In this document: in pieces, positions 36,831-48,974 of the stretch | Layout: the number at the start of each line of letters is the position of its first letter | How positions within the stretch are numbered: the first letter of the stretch is position 1 | DNA from: Augochlora pura | Lineage: Eukaryota; Arthropoda; Insecta; Hymenoptera; Halictidae | Direction: 5' to 3' | Length of the DNA stretch: 64,000 nt | Assembly (NCBI RefSeq): GCF_028453695.1 | Contig: NC_135781.1 | Span: forward strand, 19,777,640 to 19,841,639 | Program-made: the position numbers and the translations under genes | Notes under the pieces: generated by a model | The model's input: only the letters and a program-made list of their open reading frames with translations | Told to the model about the DNA's origin: nothing | Database searches by the model: none

Positions 36831-38304
36831 TGGTGCTCTAAACTACATCATTTTTGTGATCTTACCTTTATTTTCGTGTTTTCTTTCTGATAAATATAAA
36901 AATCCTATACGCTACAGATCAGTTAGAGCATTAACTGAAATTTTTTAAAATTGTGACTTGTAACGTTTTTCCTTATAACCACAAATATATTCGAACAAAT
37001 TGAATGTTACTCAAACGTTTAGAATACAAAAGAGTTTTTATATTTCCTACTTCTCGTTTCGGTTTAATTAATTATGTGACTTTAATACAGTAGGGATTTA
37101 TGGAGTTGGCATTCGACACTGAAAAATAAGAATTGTCCAAGACGACTGTGAAATATAGGAATTCATTAAAAGTAAATTGATTTTTTTAATCACTATAATA
37201 AGTAGAAAATATCGAAACCATATTATTAAATTTCTTTTAAACAGTACCCATTTATACATCCATAATACAAATATTCATTATAAAATACTGCATAGAATAT
37301 AATATGAATGTAATTTTCTAGATATATTTCGATAAAACGTACGATAGCATAAATCTTTACAGGTGAAGATAAACGAAGAAAAGGTTGCTTCTAACAAGCA
37401 AGCACTTCCTTATTTTTCAAAATTATTGAGAATTTATGTGTCATAATGAAGACAAACTATTTATTTTTAAGTTGAATAATAACATTTTTTTTTATTATTA
37501 TCTATGTGTTCAGCGAAGTTTCCGCTGTACCATTCTGTAATTTGGAAGTAACAAAGAAGCATAAGAAAATGAAACTGACTCGCTGCTTGGTCGTCATCAC
37601 TGAAGTCTTAAACTAAATCTTATCTAATATTCATCATTAAAAAGATATCAGATTCTCCTATTCGCTTCAGGCTCTCAGCATCTACGAAATTATAGATGTC
37701 AGTAACAAAATGTATCCGAAATTTCAGAGGAATCCTTGACAACAGTATCAACTTCCAAGGTATAGTCATAGATCGAGATACGAGTAATCACTGACGCCGG
37801 GTGGCGTCGATGAAGACGTTAAACGGCGATCAACAGTTTGTGACTTGTGCACCTCTCACGGGCTCGTTTAATTGCTGTTGACGCGTCGCATCGAAAACGC
37901 AGTCTAACTTGTCTACGTGACTGGGTTGAACCGGCGTCAAGTCGACATCCGCTAATCGGTTAATTAAATCCGAGGAATTAATATTCCACGCAGTGCGCAG
38001 CGCGTGCGCGCGTCCCGCATACGGTATTCGCGGAAGAATCTCGTGCTATTAATCCTGATCTCTGTAGTTCAACGGTTTGTAAAAGTTATTTCGCATTGCA
38101 CTTTCGTACAGCTCAATATCTCGAAAAACATATGTACTTCGAAATCGTTTCAGCTTAATGCGAATGTTCAATAAAGCTGAAATGTATCGAAACAAGCAGT
38201 GCGTATGTAAATCGGAATGCGTGACATTTACGAAAAAGGCTAACTGCTGCATTAAAACGCGACACGATATTCTTCTGTTATAGGAACTTGAAGGGGTGGT
38301 TGTT
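36831..38304. other. Non-coding AT-rich stretch with a CpG-rich end
   Basis: 36831-37720 is AT-rich with no recognisable feature; 37720-38060 is CpG-rich. No exon or RNA gene is supported. Confidence 0.55.
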
Positions 38305-38551
38305 TTAACACGGTGAGCGCCGACAATCAGCCACTAAAATATCCACGTCGTTAAAGAAATTTAATTAATTAAAGCGAAACTAGAAAGTTAATATTTATCA
38401 TAGGGGATGGTATTAGAACTTTTTCGCAACCGAAACATTCTATTGTAGTCAAATTCAGTTTGTTCAAATATAATGCAATAAAATGAATTTTCAAAATTGG
38501 TCAGAAATTAGTGTCAGCCATATGTGGCTGACGTGGCGCTCAACGCGTTAA
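38305..38551 (+). mobile_element. TTAA-bounded miniature element (piggyBac-type), 247 bp
   Basis: The element starts TTAACACGGTGAGCGCC and ends GTGGCGCTCAACGCGTTAA, giving inverted termini TTAACRCGKTGAGCGCC. TCAGCCAC is also inverted further in. The right arm contains a near-perfect palindrome at 38513-38532 (GTCAGCCA, four bases, TGGCTGAC). The interior AATAAAATGAATTTTCAAAA matches the central block of the 11983 element. No coding capacity. Confidence 0.7.
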
Positions 38552-40516
38552 TCGTTATGCTTTTAAACTATTTTTAGCTTTGCTGAAACTTTCATAAAAT
38601 ACTAGGAATTCCATTTGATGCGCTGAAATTATATTTCAATTTTTCAGCGCATTTCTGATTTTAAACATATTTTATTGCATGATAAAAATTAGCAATTTAA
38701 TAATGTTTCTAATGAAATAGAAAAAGACGTTTCTGGCGGCAATTTCATGCCCTTATGGAAGCTGTAGCGATATTCTCGTGCCCCGTATTATCGTGCTTTG
38801 TACTTATGTGTATTCTACTGAATCGCCAGCCAAAGTAAAGAAAATTTCAAGTCTGAAGGTGTGCAAGAGTAGGATCCATTACCGTATTTATACTTTATTG
38901 CATAAAAGCACTATACGAACACTGAAAATTATTCTTATTCTTATCTTATTACATTGTTCTATTATTATTTATTATTAACATTATTATTGCGCAATCTCGA
39001 GAGAGCACGAAAATACGACCATGTCTTGAAATCTGATAATATTACCGGATGTATATTAAAAATATATAAATATATATGATTAGTGTGTTTGGAATAGTTG
39101 ACGTAATATGCGTTTTATACGACTTAAATCAGACTAGTAATTAATTTATGCACAAATCATTATCAAGCATTTCTTGCGATAATTGACAAGACATAAGACC
39201 CTCAGAACTGCTGTAACATCAATTGAAAAATGTTTATTACATATATTGATTTATGGATATAAATGTATAGATATTTGTAATATCTCTCCATAAATTTCAC
39301 ATGTTAATAATTAAACATAATAAAAACAATAGATCACCAATTTATATAAAACACTTTCCTCTTTCTATACGTTTGTTATCTGGAGGCATGATTTGGACAA
39401 CTACCCTAATCGAGTAATCGGAATTATTAATCATACACTCTGAAACTATACTACAAACTTCATGCACATTTTCCTCAAATAATTTATAACGTCGACAAAT
39501 GTATTGATACATATTCTGTCTGCATATGAATAAAAGATCATAAGGCATTATTTAAAAAGTTCATATTTTGCTGTATAAAATATTAACATTCACCTGCATT
39601 AATGCAATTTCTTAACTTCAACATTTTATATTTTCCACGTTGAACAATTATCAACAGCCAAAATCTTAATTCCTGTGAAGAAACCTTTTTTCAAGGGCTC
39701 GTCCTACTGTAACTTCGCAGAAAACTATTGTTACACGATGTCAAAATTTGGGTACACACTTTCACAATTAACCAATATGATCACTAAGTATAAAATTACA
39801 ATAGTTGCCACAGTTCTCGTAAGAGGTGTCCAAAGTTTGCCTCACAGCTAGAGCGTGAAAGTAGAGGGACCGCTTAATTTCGCGTTTCCCACGAAAGGTT
39901 TTCACTCAGGATCGTTCGTGGTTTCTAATATCGGTGTCGCAGTTCCATTCGAATCCGTGAAAATCGGGGAAAAAATGACGCCATTAAACGCGCGTTTAAT
40001 CCGCGCGGCCGTCCCAAGCATTAATCTCAATTTTCCGTGGCGGCCGAACGTAATTGCTTTTCATAAAAACGTCTCCGATTTCGTTCGACGCGCGGTATCC
40101 GATATCGACCAGGAGCAGAACGCTTGTGCACAGGCACGCACATAGATACGCGATAATTATTGCGTAGCCCCGTCTTCCTAGGTCCAGAAGGATAATAGAA
40201 AAAACGTCGAGGCCGACAAAGTTCTCTCGGCAGAAGTAATAATAGCCCCTGCGGAACGAGCTTCCTGTAGAATTTTCTTTGAGGACTTTTGACAGGCCGT
40301 GAATGCTCGAGGTGTTCCGCGTTATGGTTTATGATGAATACATCGTATCGTGTTACCAGGGTCCGATGCTTTTCTTTTCCCTTCTTTTCTCCTGTTTCTT
40401 TCTCAGCGCGCTCGCACGCCCGTTTCTTTGTGCCGTGACTCGTCGGATTTATATTAGGTAGACGAATTAATTCGAGGCAGTTTTTCTCATTTATTTATAA
40501 ACGATCAGAATGCATT
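38552..40516. other. Non-coding AT-rich stretch, CpG-rich end
   Basis: 38552-39830 is AT-rich and 39840-40450 is CpG-rich. No feature beyond short chance open frames is seen. Confidence 0.55.
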
Positions 40517-41206
40517 TTAATCTCTTTGGCACGGCTGGATTTTTCGCGAATTATATTTTTCATAACTAAATTACTATTTTTCCTAATATATATTTTTCTG
40601 GTATAACTATATATAATATTAGCTGTATATATATTCTTTTCTTAGTGTACTGTATACACACTGTATATACACTTTCCAATTAATTGTTTACTTTAACAAC
40701 TAATAATACAATTGTGCCCACAATTATGAAAGTAGTCTAAGTCAAAATTTTAAAAAAAGTGAGTTTACCAGTTATTTCACACCACATTATTTTAAACTAA
40801 ATTTATTCAATATAATTTTTACGATATCGTCAAAAATGAACCAATAGATGGCGGTTGTAATTTCACCATTATATGGAATTCATTTAGTGTCAATTATGAG
40901 AGTGGTCTAAGTCAAAAATTTAAAGAAACTATATAAACATAACTTGAAAACGGCGCGTGGCGCTCTTTGACGCGTTAAAGAGGTTTTTTTTGCGTTTTGC
41001 AAATTACTTATACAACCCTAAGCACTATTATGAACTGATAGAAAAGTGTAGAAGAAGAAATATACATTTTCGATAAAACGAATGTCACAGCCGGATTTTA
41101 TTTCAACGAAATCATTAGAAGGGGCAACAAGAAGAAGAGGAAAAAATACCGCGGGCGAATCTGTCTCTTGCATGCCAGTACAGGCGTATCGTGCCTAAGA
41201 GGTTAA
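40517..41206 (+). mobile_element. TTAA-bounded element, 690 bp, carrying a nested insertion
   Basis: The left end is TTAATCTCTTTGGCACGGC. The right end on the reverse strand is TTAACCTCTTAGGCACGAT, giving inverted termini of about 16 bases with few differences. The excess length over the usual size is partly explained by the 264-bp nested segment at 40713-40976. The right interior GATTTTATTTCAACGAAAT resembles the 49176 element. No transposase is encoded. Confidence 0.6.
40713..40976 (+). mobile_element. TGTGCCC-type element, partial copy, nested
   Basis: It begins TGTGCCCACAATTATGAAAG and aligns with 45114-45376 for its whole length, at roughly 85 per cent identity by eye. The alignment ends at CGCGTT in both. 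The internal motif AATTATGAGAGTGGTCTAAG at 40892 repeats the terminus in direct orientation. No inverted right terminus is present, so this is a one-ended or truncated copy lying inside the TTAA element. Confidence 0.65.
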
Positions 41207-41334
41207 TCTCGACAATGCTGGATAGTACATTTATGGATTTGTGAAATAAATACTTGTTATATGTCCACTCATATATGTGGATGTTCTGATGATAATAATA
41301 AAATTGAAAACAAGACATTTATTGATGACATAAT

Positions 41335-41545
41335 AAAAACAATGTTTCAAATAAAATAACAAATGACAAAATGTTGAAAGTAATTGCTTCGTTTAGCAGA
41401 CAAGTTATTAAATGAAATTAAAAGTGAAAAGTTAAGTTATATAACATCGATTAACATCCTAACATAATTATGAAAATGTAATCTATTAGCGTTATTTTCA
41501 AATCAAAGTATTAAATAGAATTTTGTATGTACTAACAGATTTTAC
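41335..41545 (+). repeat. Dispersed repeat pair, copy B
   Basis: Collinear with 34347-34602, sharing TTCAAATAAAATAACAA, ATGTTGAAAG, TCGATTAACATCCTAA, AATTATGAAAATGTA and ACAGATTTTA. It starts 130 bases after the 40517 element. No terminal structure was found. Confidence 0.65.
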
Positions 41546-44500
41546 GTGCTGAACAATTTTCGATGCTTTTTATATATTTCCTTTATTTCTTTTGTTGAGA
41601 ACTTCGAATGAGGTTAACATATAAATTTGACATTAGTTTAAGATACATTATGCTATATATTCTTTTTAATTATTATCTGCATTGAGGAACGTAATTCGTT
41701 AAATAATTGAAGTTTGATTTTTAACAGTTTTTTATTAGTTCTGTTATTTTGCTACATTTTATAGCTATCTTTTAAAACTAAATAATGATTTATAAATTGG
41801 GTCAACTAACTTAAATTTTTATTTTATTAAAGATTTAAAGCATTATTTCTGTATCTGAACTATAGCGGATAAATTACGCGGATAAATTAGATTTCGGAAT
41901 CCACAGGATGTCAGAGTTCGTCTATTTTAAATAATGACCCATCGCGTGGGTGTAATGAATTTTCACCTTTCACCCAGTTCCATTATTGACAGAGTTATAT
42001 TAACAATGTTAAAAAAGTATTCGATCTATTGGATCTTGTAAGTTACGAGAATTACGTTACATTCGACTCTTATTACTCTTGATCGAATTTATTAGCTACA
42101 AATTTTGTTAAAAATGTTAACTAAAAATTATCATTACATTTAAAAGGAAACGTTAAATTAAGTACTGAAAGGAACAAAATGCACTTAAATCAAATATTAA
42201 CCAATTGCAGTGCATATCACACTTGATAAGTTATTAAAGCCACTGCGTAACTTGACGGTTTTAAAATTAAGAAAATTGATATTTAAATGGAGCTTCTTGA
42301 ATTCTTACAATTTTTGCGTGAAGTGTAAATGCTTAAAAATCATGATAAAATGCTATTCATTTCATCCTGTTCATTCCTAAGTAATAATTGCACGATTTAA
42401 CCTTATTTTTTTGTACATTAATTTATATTAATACACTGACATGGATATATGTACTTTGAATTATAATTTCCCATTTTATGTGTAAAATTCGGGACAATGG
42501 CAACAATAGAGTTTGAATTATTTACAACGGTACTTTCGGCCCCTATTACACTAGATAGCGGTTTCCCCTATAATGCAATTAGTATTACACACTGCAATCA
42601 TCTATTCCATTCGTCAACATTTGTGCACGCTGCAAATGCAGAAAAATGAACGCTCTAATAGGAACGAAGCGTCGGAACGAAGTGACGTCCAAAACACCCC
42701 GTTTCCGATGGAAACTTTCAATAATAGGAATCCGATAGTTGTCTTCTCGTTCCCCATCGACGCAGCTGCAAACACAACATGCACCGAACACAAGTCGGTG
42801 TTCCGGCTAACAATCCGGCTTGTGTGATACGTGCGATACATGACGAGAAGTGTACGAGCACAAAATATTCTCGGATTAAAAATCCCGCTGCAGACGATGC
42901 GGTGCGGCGGGGCAAGGAAGATGCAACGAACCAGACAGACACCTAGGAAGAAGCAGGACGGATAACGAGAGCCTGATAACGCGCTCACAGCAACGTCGCG
43001 ACGCTTTTGTTCGCGGCTAATGGAAAATATTGCAAGGAGGTTGAATGAAAACTGCGATGCCCGATTTTTAGGCATATTGGCCCAATGTTGCACTGTTTCA
43101 GAAGTTAATTACATTCGGGGAGGCTAAAGCCAGGCGAAACAATATCAATTCTTTTGTTTATGATACTAATAGTTTAAAATGTTTTTACCTTTTCAATGTT
43201 TATAACTTTACGTGGTTAATTTTGTAATAAATGCGTCAAATCCGTGGTGTAATAATAAATGTCATAAGAGTGTCCAAATGAGTGCCGTGTTATCTTGCGT
43301 CATCTCGTATTTTAGGCGATATTAGTAGGTTTAGTAACAGTAGATATCGCAGTGTTAATGTAATCTACGAAATAAATAAATTCGATTTTAAAAGGTAGGA
43401 AAGTTTTTCTATGAAATCGATAAAATTGTTTAAAAAACGACGAATGCTTTCCCAAACACCTGGTAGTTCGACGAATTTAAAGGAAAGGGAAAAATCCGAT
43501 CCGCGAACAGCAATTTAAACGCGTCGCGCATTCGAGTAATGGCACTTTTTTTCACGTTTTGTACGCAGGGACGGGCCCGTGTCGCGTTTGACGAGACCCG
43601 CGAGGTGAATTTAATATTTCGACCGAAACAAGAATTCGTAAGATTGAAATTGCAGCCGTAGCAATTTTCATCACGGGAATACCGTGAAGTGTGTTTGGCC
43701 TGGATTAAAAGCGAGGCGTAGTAGTTGCTCCGCGCTCCACGCATACACACGCAACGCACACAGACACATTGATACAAACACACCGACCCCATCGCTGCGG
43801 ATTATATTCCTATTTTCGCGTGCTCATACAAGAGCAGTTACTTTTTCATTACGCTTTAAACGCCGCTCGAGAATTCATTAAACATTTAGTGTTCCTCGGA
43901 TTTAAACGCACGCACTAGCTTCTTCGTCGTTTCAATTAGTTCCTCGTGAACGAGCGCATTTCCGGAAACGAATTGTTCACTGTATGCCAAGCAAACGTCG
44001 CACTGATGCATCGTACCGTATATTTTAGATGCTGCGGTCCTAATGATTCGAGGATGCAGTGGCTTATGAAAGTATACAATTGGAAACGTGAAAGTAAGCA
44101 TATTAAACTCGAATTTTAGAAATAATGTTGGAAACATTTTAACACGGAAGTGTTAAGGTTATATTTATATTAATAAGATAATATTTATTGAAGTTACGAG
44201 ATATTCAATACTATAAAAATATTCGAATGGCATTAATTACATTGTTATTTAGGTAGATACATTTTCCTTTAACAAGTTTTAAACAGGAGATCAAAATTGC
44301 TGTTAAGAATATAGATTTATCTTTAATTGAACGATACAAGAAAGAGTCAGCTTTGAAAATTAATTTGCAAGCTGTTTTGTTCTCCTAATTTTATCGGACT
44401 CCACAGAACGTAAGAATGCCTAAAAAGTGATTGACATCGATCAATTTAACTCTTCAATTTAAATTTAATTAAATAAAGTACTTTAACTTTCCGAAACTTT

Positions 44501-45111
44501 TGAGCTGTTCGGCGTGGCAGTCAAAGTGCTCGTGATTAATTGGAAACTTCGTTAACAGATTCCGTAGACGTATAATCCTGTTTAAACTGTATTCTGCAGA
44601 AGTAAACAACTTTTCATGTGACACATTATATGTACGTATTTTACATTGCATCAATAGAACATTAATGATTTGTAAATATCTCATTAATTGTAGTGACAAT
44701 TGTAATAAGGTATATTCCCGCTTTAAATTAAAAATTGTTGTTTTCTATCTGTGTTTACCGTGGCATAAAATGAGATCCAGTGCTTAATTTTTTAAGAACG
44801 ATGCGTCACTGTAATGGCTTTTGCGGATGCCATCTTATATTACGATATTTATTTGCATTATTATTTAATAGAGTAAATTATTAAAGTTGAAGTATACGTA
44901 TCACATCTTCAAAAAAGTCATAATTATACTTCAATTTTAATAAATTACTTTAATAACTAATAGCATTAGTTTATTTCAAATCATGTTCCCCTGGGATTGA
45001 TATCTCTAAGAAAAGTCATAATTCAATCATTAAAAATTTAATTTCAATGTACTGTACAAATTAATAGGTTAAATTACATTTATCAAAGCGCTAAGAAAGA
45101 TACAGGTATCA
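41546..45111. other. Non-coding stretch, AT-rich with a CpG-rich centre
   Basis: CpG-rich blocks lie at 42570-43140 and 43430-44140. An imperfect ACACAC/ACGCA stretch occurs at 43738-43790. TTAACAC GGAA GTGTTAA at 44139-44156 is a small perfect hairpin. Open frames of up to 159 codons (reverse strand near 42614-43093) show no protein family. Confidence 0.55.
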
Positions 45112-45113
45112 TA

Positions 45114-45144
45114 TGTGCCCATAATTATGAAAGTGGTCTAAGTC
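45114..45144 (+). repeat. Left terminal inverted repeat (31 bp)
   Basis: Exact inverted match to 45825-45855, preceded by TA. Confidence 0.9.
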
Positions 45145-45824
45145 GAAATTTAAGAAAAATGAGTTTATCAGTTATTCTACACCAGATTATTTTAAACTAA
45201 ATTTATTCAATGTAATTTTTACGATATCGTAAAAAATGAACCATTAGATGGTGGTTGTACTTTCAACATTATATGGAATTCATTTCGTGTTAATTATGAA
45301 AGTGGTTTAAGTCAAAAATTTCAAGAAATTATATAAACGTAACTTGTAAACGGCGCGTGTCCCTCTTTCACGCGTTTCTGAACTAAATAATAAGCACCAC
45401 CACTGGACCAGTATCGGAAGAAAAACAAAGATATTATTTGTTTACTACCACACATTCCTCCAGTTTTTCAGGAACAGTTTAAAAAACTTAAAAACTCAAA
45501 ATGATAAAAATGCTTTACTTTTTGAGAATCATTAATAAATGTGCATGAATCATTTCATTAAAGTTATTGTTTCAAATAAAACTGGTAGTTCTTTATTGCT
45601 TTAAGTCATCTATAATACATTTAGTTAATTTTGAAAATGGTCTAAGTCAATTCAAACTTTAAAAACAACATTTTCGTATGAAATTCACAGAAAATTTCAT
45701 ATTCATAATAAATTTCCATTATTCAAGACTAAGAAAATTCTAAATAAAAAGATCGCATAATGTAAAAATATATTTTAATTTATGCAAATGCAATTCATTA
45801 AATATCTCGAAACAAGAAATATAT

Positions 45825-45855
45825 GACTTAGACCACTTTCATAATTATGGGCACA
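45825..45855 (-). repeat. Right terminal inverted repeat (31 bp)
   Basis: Exact inverted match to 45114-45144, followed by TA. Confidence 0.9.
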
Positions 45856-45857
45856 TA

Positions 45858-48355
45858 TACAACATGATTACATAACTACGATTATTCTCCACCACGACTG
45901 AAACAGTCCTTAATTCGAAATATCGTGTCATCAAGTACGAAATGCATAAATTTTGTATACAAATTATAAAGCGAAACACGTTTCTCGCACCTTATGGCCT
46001 AACAGTTCTTCGTCGACGTGCTCAAACGATTTGCAAACACAATTGCCTTCCGATTGCATCAACTTCTTCCACTGAAAAGCGTAGCGCGCGTTGCACGTGG
46101 TGGCAAGATGTCGCGGCAATTGACTGTCGATCGTCTGCCAATAAAGTATCAGCGGATTATCTCCTGGATCCCCCATTCGCAGTGCATAAACATGTCGAAT
46201 AGCTCCGATACGGTTAGCTATAGTGGAATTGTCGTTGAAGTTCTCGTTGGAAAGGGACACGCGAAGAGAAATATTATTATTCGCGATCCGCCGGCGAAGT
46301 TACCGGGCCGATGCCAAAGTTTCCCCGTCGCGCAATACATCAAGACGTTTATATTCTGTAACCATTGTCTCGATTCTTCGGCGAGAACCCTCGTTTTTTC
46401 GGTGGAAGAGGCTCGTTCCCCTTGTCAGGCCGCGAGACGGCTAGAAACACGCCGGATTCGGTCGGATATACACGGTTCGAGAAAACCATCCGGATCCGCG
46501 AGGGTCGTAGATCGTCACGGGCGTGCGCGGGGTGGTCGAGAAAGAGGATGTGTGGCCGTCGGACGGGATGGGAACCTCCGGCGGAACTTAACATGTGTGC
46601 TTTATTGTCTCTTAGCCTGAATAACACGCGTTATTTGGCGCGAGACAAATGCTTAAATCGAAGGATAGCGAGCAAAGCCGACCCGAGCCGAGCCGAGCCG
46701 TGCCGTGCCGTGGCGAAGCGAGGCGAGGGTCCCGCGGCGTATATTCCGCCCTCCAGCTCAAGTGTTTCGCCTCATAAAGGCTCACGTCCCTTCTTTCTTC
46801 CCTCCCACCATCCTTCTTTGGTTCGTTCTCCTTGTGCCCTCTCTCCTGTCGGGAACACGACAGGTTTCCCTTTGTCATCTATCCCACGGCGCGGCGATAC
46901 ATCTCGAAGAATTGCCGGGGAACTGTTACACAGGTAGTTTACTTTTGATCGCGTTGCAGATAAAAAAGTATCCAATTTCGAGAGGTCGACAAGTCGGGCC
47001 ACTGGCTTCTGGAAATGATATCGTGGAATCTAAGCCAGATTCCGGGGAACGCAGCAATATGCCATACTGCTGGTTCGAACGAGGCAAAAAAACGGGCGTG
47101 GAATGTTGGACATTTGATTTGATTTGATTTATTTGTTTACTGACGGAAATACGCTATTTTTAACAACGCATCAAATTTAACGGGTATATAAAATTTCATA
47201 TAAACAGCGTTTAAAAGAATAAAGAGCAACGCTGCCATTATAATGCGATTAATACAGTTGTGTTGACTATTCACAGTTCAGTAAAATTCTGTTTCTTCTC
47301 TTTCTAAATTCTGTTTCTACTTAAAAAGACAACGATAAGAATTTTCTTAGAGTTCAATAAATTTCTAGGAGAACTGGGTCATAAAAATTACAGAAACGAA
47401 CGCCTGCATTTTTAATGTGGAAACTCGTCACCTTTATATTTGTATTTATGTAACCCTTTATGGGCCGAATTGTTTTCTTAAATATTTATCTGCAAATAAC
47501 GTGCAATATTTCGAGTTGATGGTGCTGGCAACCGTGATCAATATTGCTATTGGTTATCTCAGTGATCTTTTACATATTATTAAGACGTATACGTCATCTT
47601 GCGAAGAAAACTAAAATTATTTGGTAAAGTATTAACATATTACAATAGTATTAGCATGGGACCTGGAAGTAACATGGATCCATAGACGGTTGATACTACA
47701 ACTACTTAGACATAAGAACGGTTGGTGTACATTGTTTTTTAACAACAAAACTGAATCGCCTTAACCCTTACATGTTATTTCCTGTCTAAGAAACCGTTAG
47801 TAATTACTTATTCACCTGTGATGATTAATGACATAAACGCAATAAACATTGGCTGCATGTGAAAGAGCCGATAGTAATTTCGGAAGATGTAATAAGTATA
47901 ATAATTCATGATTAAACTTCATATGACATCTAATATAATAAATGGATAAAACTTGGATAAAAAACTACAGTAAATTCTCCCTAATTGACCTTTAGCTTAT
48001 AAACATCAAAGGAGAATTGGGGAAGAAAAAGTACGATTATTCCAACATCGCGACTCGTTTTTATTGTTGTCAATTATGAACAACAACCATTTTCGTTTAA
48101 AAGTTATAGAACAATTGGAGAAAGTTTATCATACATCTAAAAAGTCGTAGAAACGTTTTTCTAATGTCTAGAATCGTGAAAGAAACAGTCATGAACAAGA
48201 CATTGCGATTGGCTTGGTGGTTCCAGTGTTATCGATAGTATATTAGCAGCGGATTCGAAATGACCCATTTGAGATTTTTGGTACTTCAATTAGCTGGTAC
48301 CATCTCCGTTTATGCGTTTCCACGGGTGCGTTAGAAGCCGCCTAACGAGAGGCGA
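45858..48355. other. Non-coding CpG-rich block then AT-rich stretch
   Basis: 45990-47110 is CpG-rich and holds the longest open frames of the window (up to 200 codons) on both strands and in several frames at once. They lack any domain and overlap the pentamer repeat at 46685-46712, so I do not call genes. 47120-48180 is AT-rich with nothing recognisable beyond a degenerate TTAACCCTTACATG start near 47760. Confidence 0.55.
46685..46712. repeat. Pentamer repeat (GAGCC)3 (GTGCC)2
   Basis: Three GAGCC units pass into two GTGCC units and a final GTG, followed by GCGAA and GCGAG variants. It explains part of the arginine/alanine-rich open frames here. Confidence 0.85.
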
Positions 48356-48476
48356 GCGACGCGACGCGACGCGACGCGCCGCGCGTCCCGGCGCGCGATT
48401 GTGATTGCGAGGCATTGTTTTTTCGGAAACAATTCAGCCTCGTCGGACGGAGAGACGTCGCGTCGCGTCGCGTCGC
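48356..48476. repeat. Inverted pair of pentamer arrays (GCGAC)4 / (GTCGC)4
   Basis: (GCGAC)4 at 48356-48375 is the exact reverse complement of (GTCGC)4 at 48457-48476, with 81 bases between. The 20-bp arms can fold into a GC-only-rich hairpin. The block lies in the most CpG-dense part of the window. Confidence 0.9.
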
Positions 48477-48968
48477 ATCGCGTCACGACGCATGGATCGG
48501 GGAAACAGAGCCTAACGTACCGTGTTCGTTTTTACCGGGCGATATTTTTTCCGTTCCCTTCTCCCCGTGCGGCTCACCCCTGGGCTCTGGTATATTCGTT
48601 TATTTCCTGTTTGCGTTCTGTAATTCTCATCATCGCCATTCTTGCGTTTCGACTTCGTTCCCAGTGTTCTTCGCCGGTGGTGCGGTGAAACGGCCCTGGG
48701 GGATTTCAACGCTTCGTTGATAGTTGTGCTTTAAAAACAGAAATGGCTGTATATTCTGTCGCATGACCGAACACAATGCGAAGCACTCGACCAGCTCACT
48801 GTATCAATAAAAATATGCCTGGCTGTGGTAATGTACATGTATTAAGTCGAAATGATCTTCCGTCACGGGGGTCCATGTGTAAGTGGATTCCTTCCGCAAG
48901 ACCTTTTGAAAAGTATTTGGACACTAAATTTCTGATTTTTAGAAAATTATCCGTATTTAGATTCTGAT
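48477..48968. other. Non-coding CpG-rich to mixed stretch
   Basis: Overlapping forward frames of about 100 codons and a reverse frame cover this block without recognisable protein content. Confidence 0.5.
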
Positions 48969-48974
48969 CTTATT

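Larger units (their letters stand above)
45114..45855. mobile_element. Tc1/mariner-type non-autonomous element, 742 bp, perfect 31-bp TIRs
   Basis: The 31 bases at 45114-45144 (beginning TGTGCCCATAATTATGAAAG) are exactly inverted at 45825-45855. TA flanks both ends (45112-45113 and 45856-45857), the target of Tc1/mariner transposition. The terminal motif recurs inside in direct orientation at 45292-45313 and, more diverged, at 45627-45648. The left 263 bp are shared with 40713-40976; the right half has no second copy here. No transposase frame is present, so it would need one in trans. Perfect TIRs suggest recent mobility. Confidence 0.8.

Noticed and set aside
42614..43093. 159-codon reverse-strand frame as a gene
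   Set aside because: Other frames on both strands are open in the same CpG-rich block, and the translation has no recognisable domain.
44139..44156. TTAACAC GGAA GTGTTAA hairpin as a transposon end
   Set aside because: It looks like a TTAA-type terminus, but no matching inverted partner was found within about 1 kb on either side.
46018..46937. Overlapping open frames of 200 and 190 codons as genes
   Set aside because: Several frames on both strands are open together in CpG-rich DNA. The translations are rich in arginine, serine and proline, overlap a pentamer repeat, and show no domain or start context.
47760..47872. Possible short TTAA element starting TTAACCCTTACATG
   Set aside because: The proposed right end (CATGTGAAAGAGCC) has no TTAA and matches the left end only loosely.
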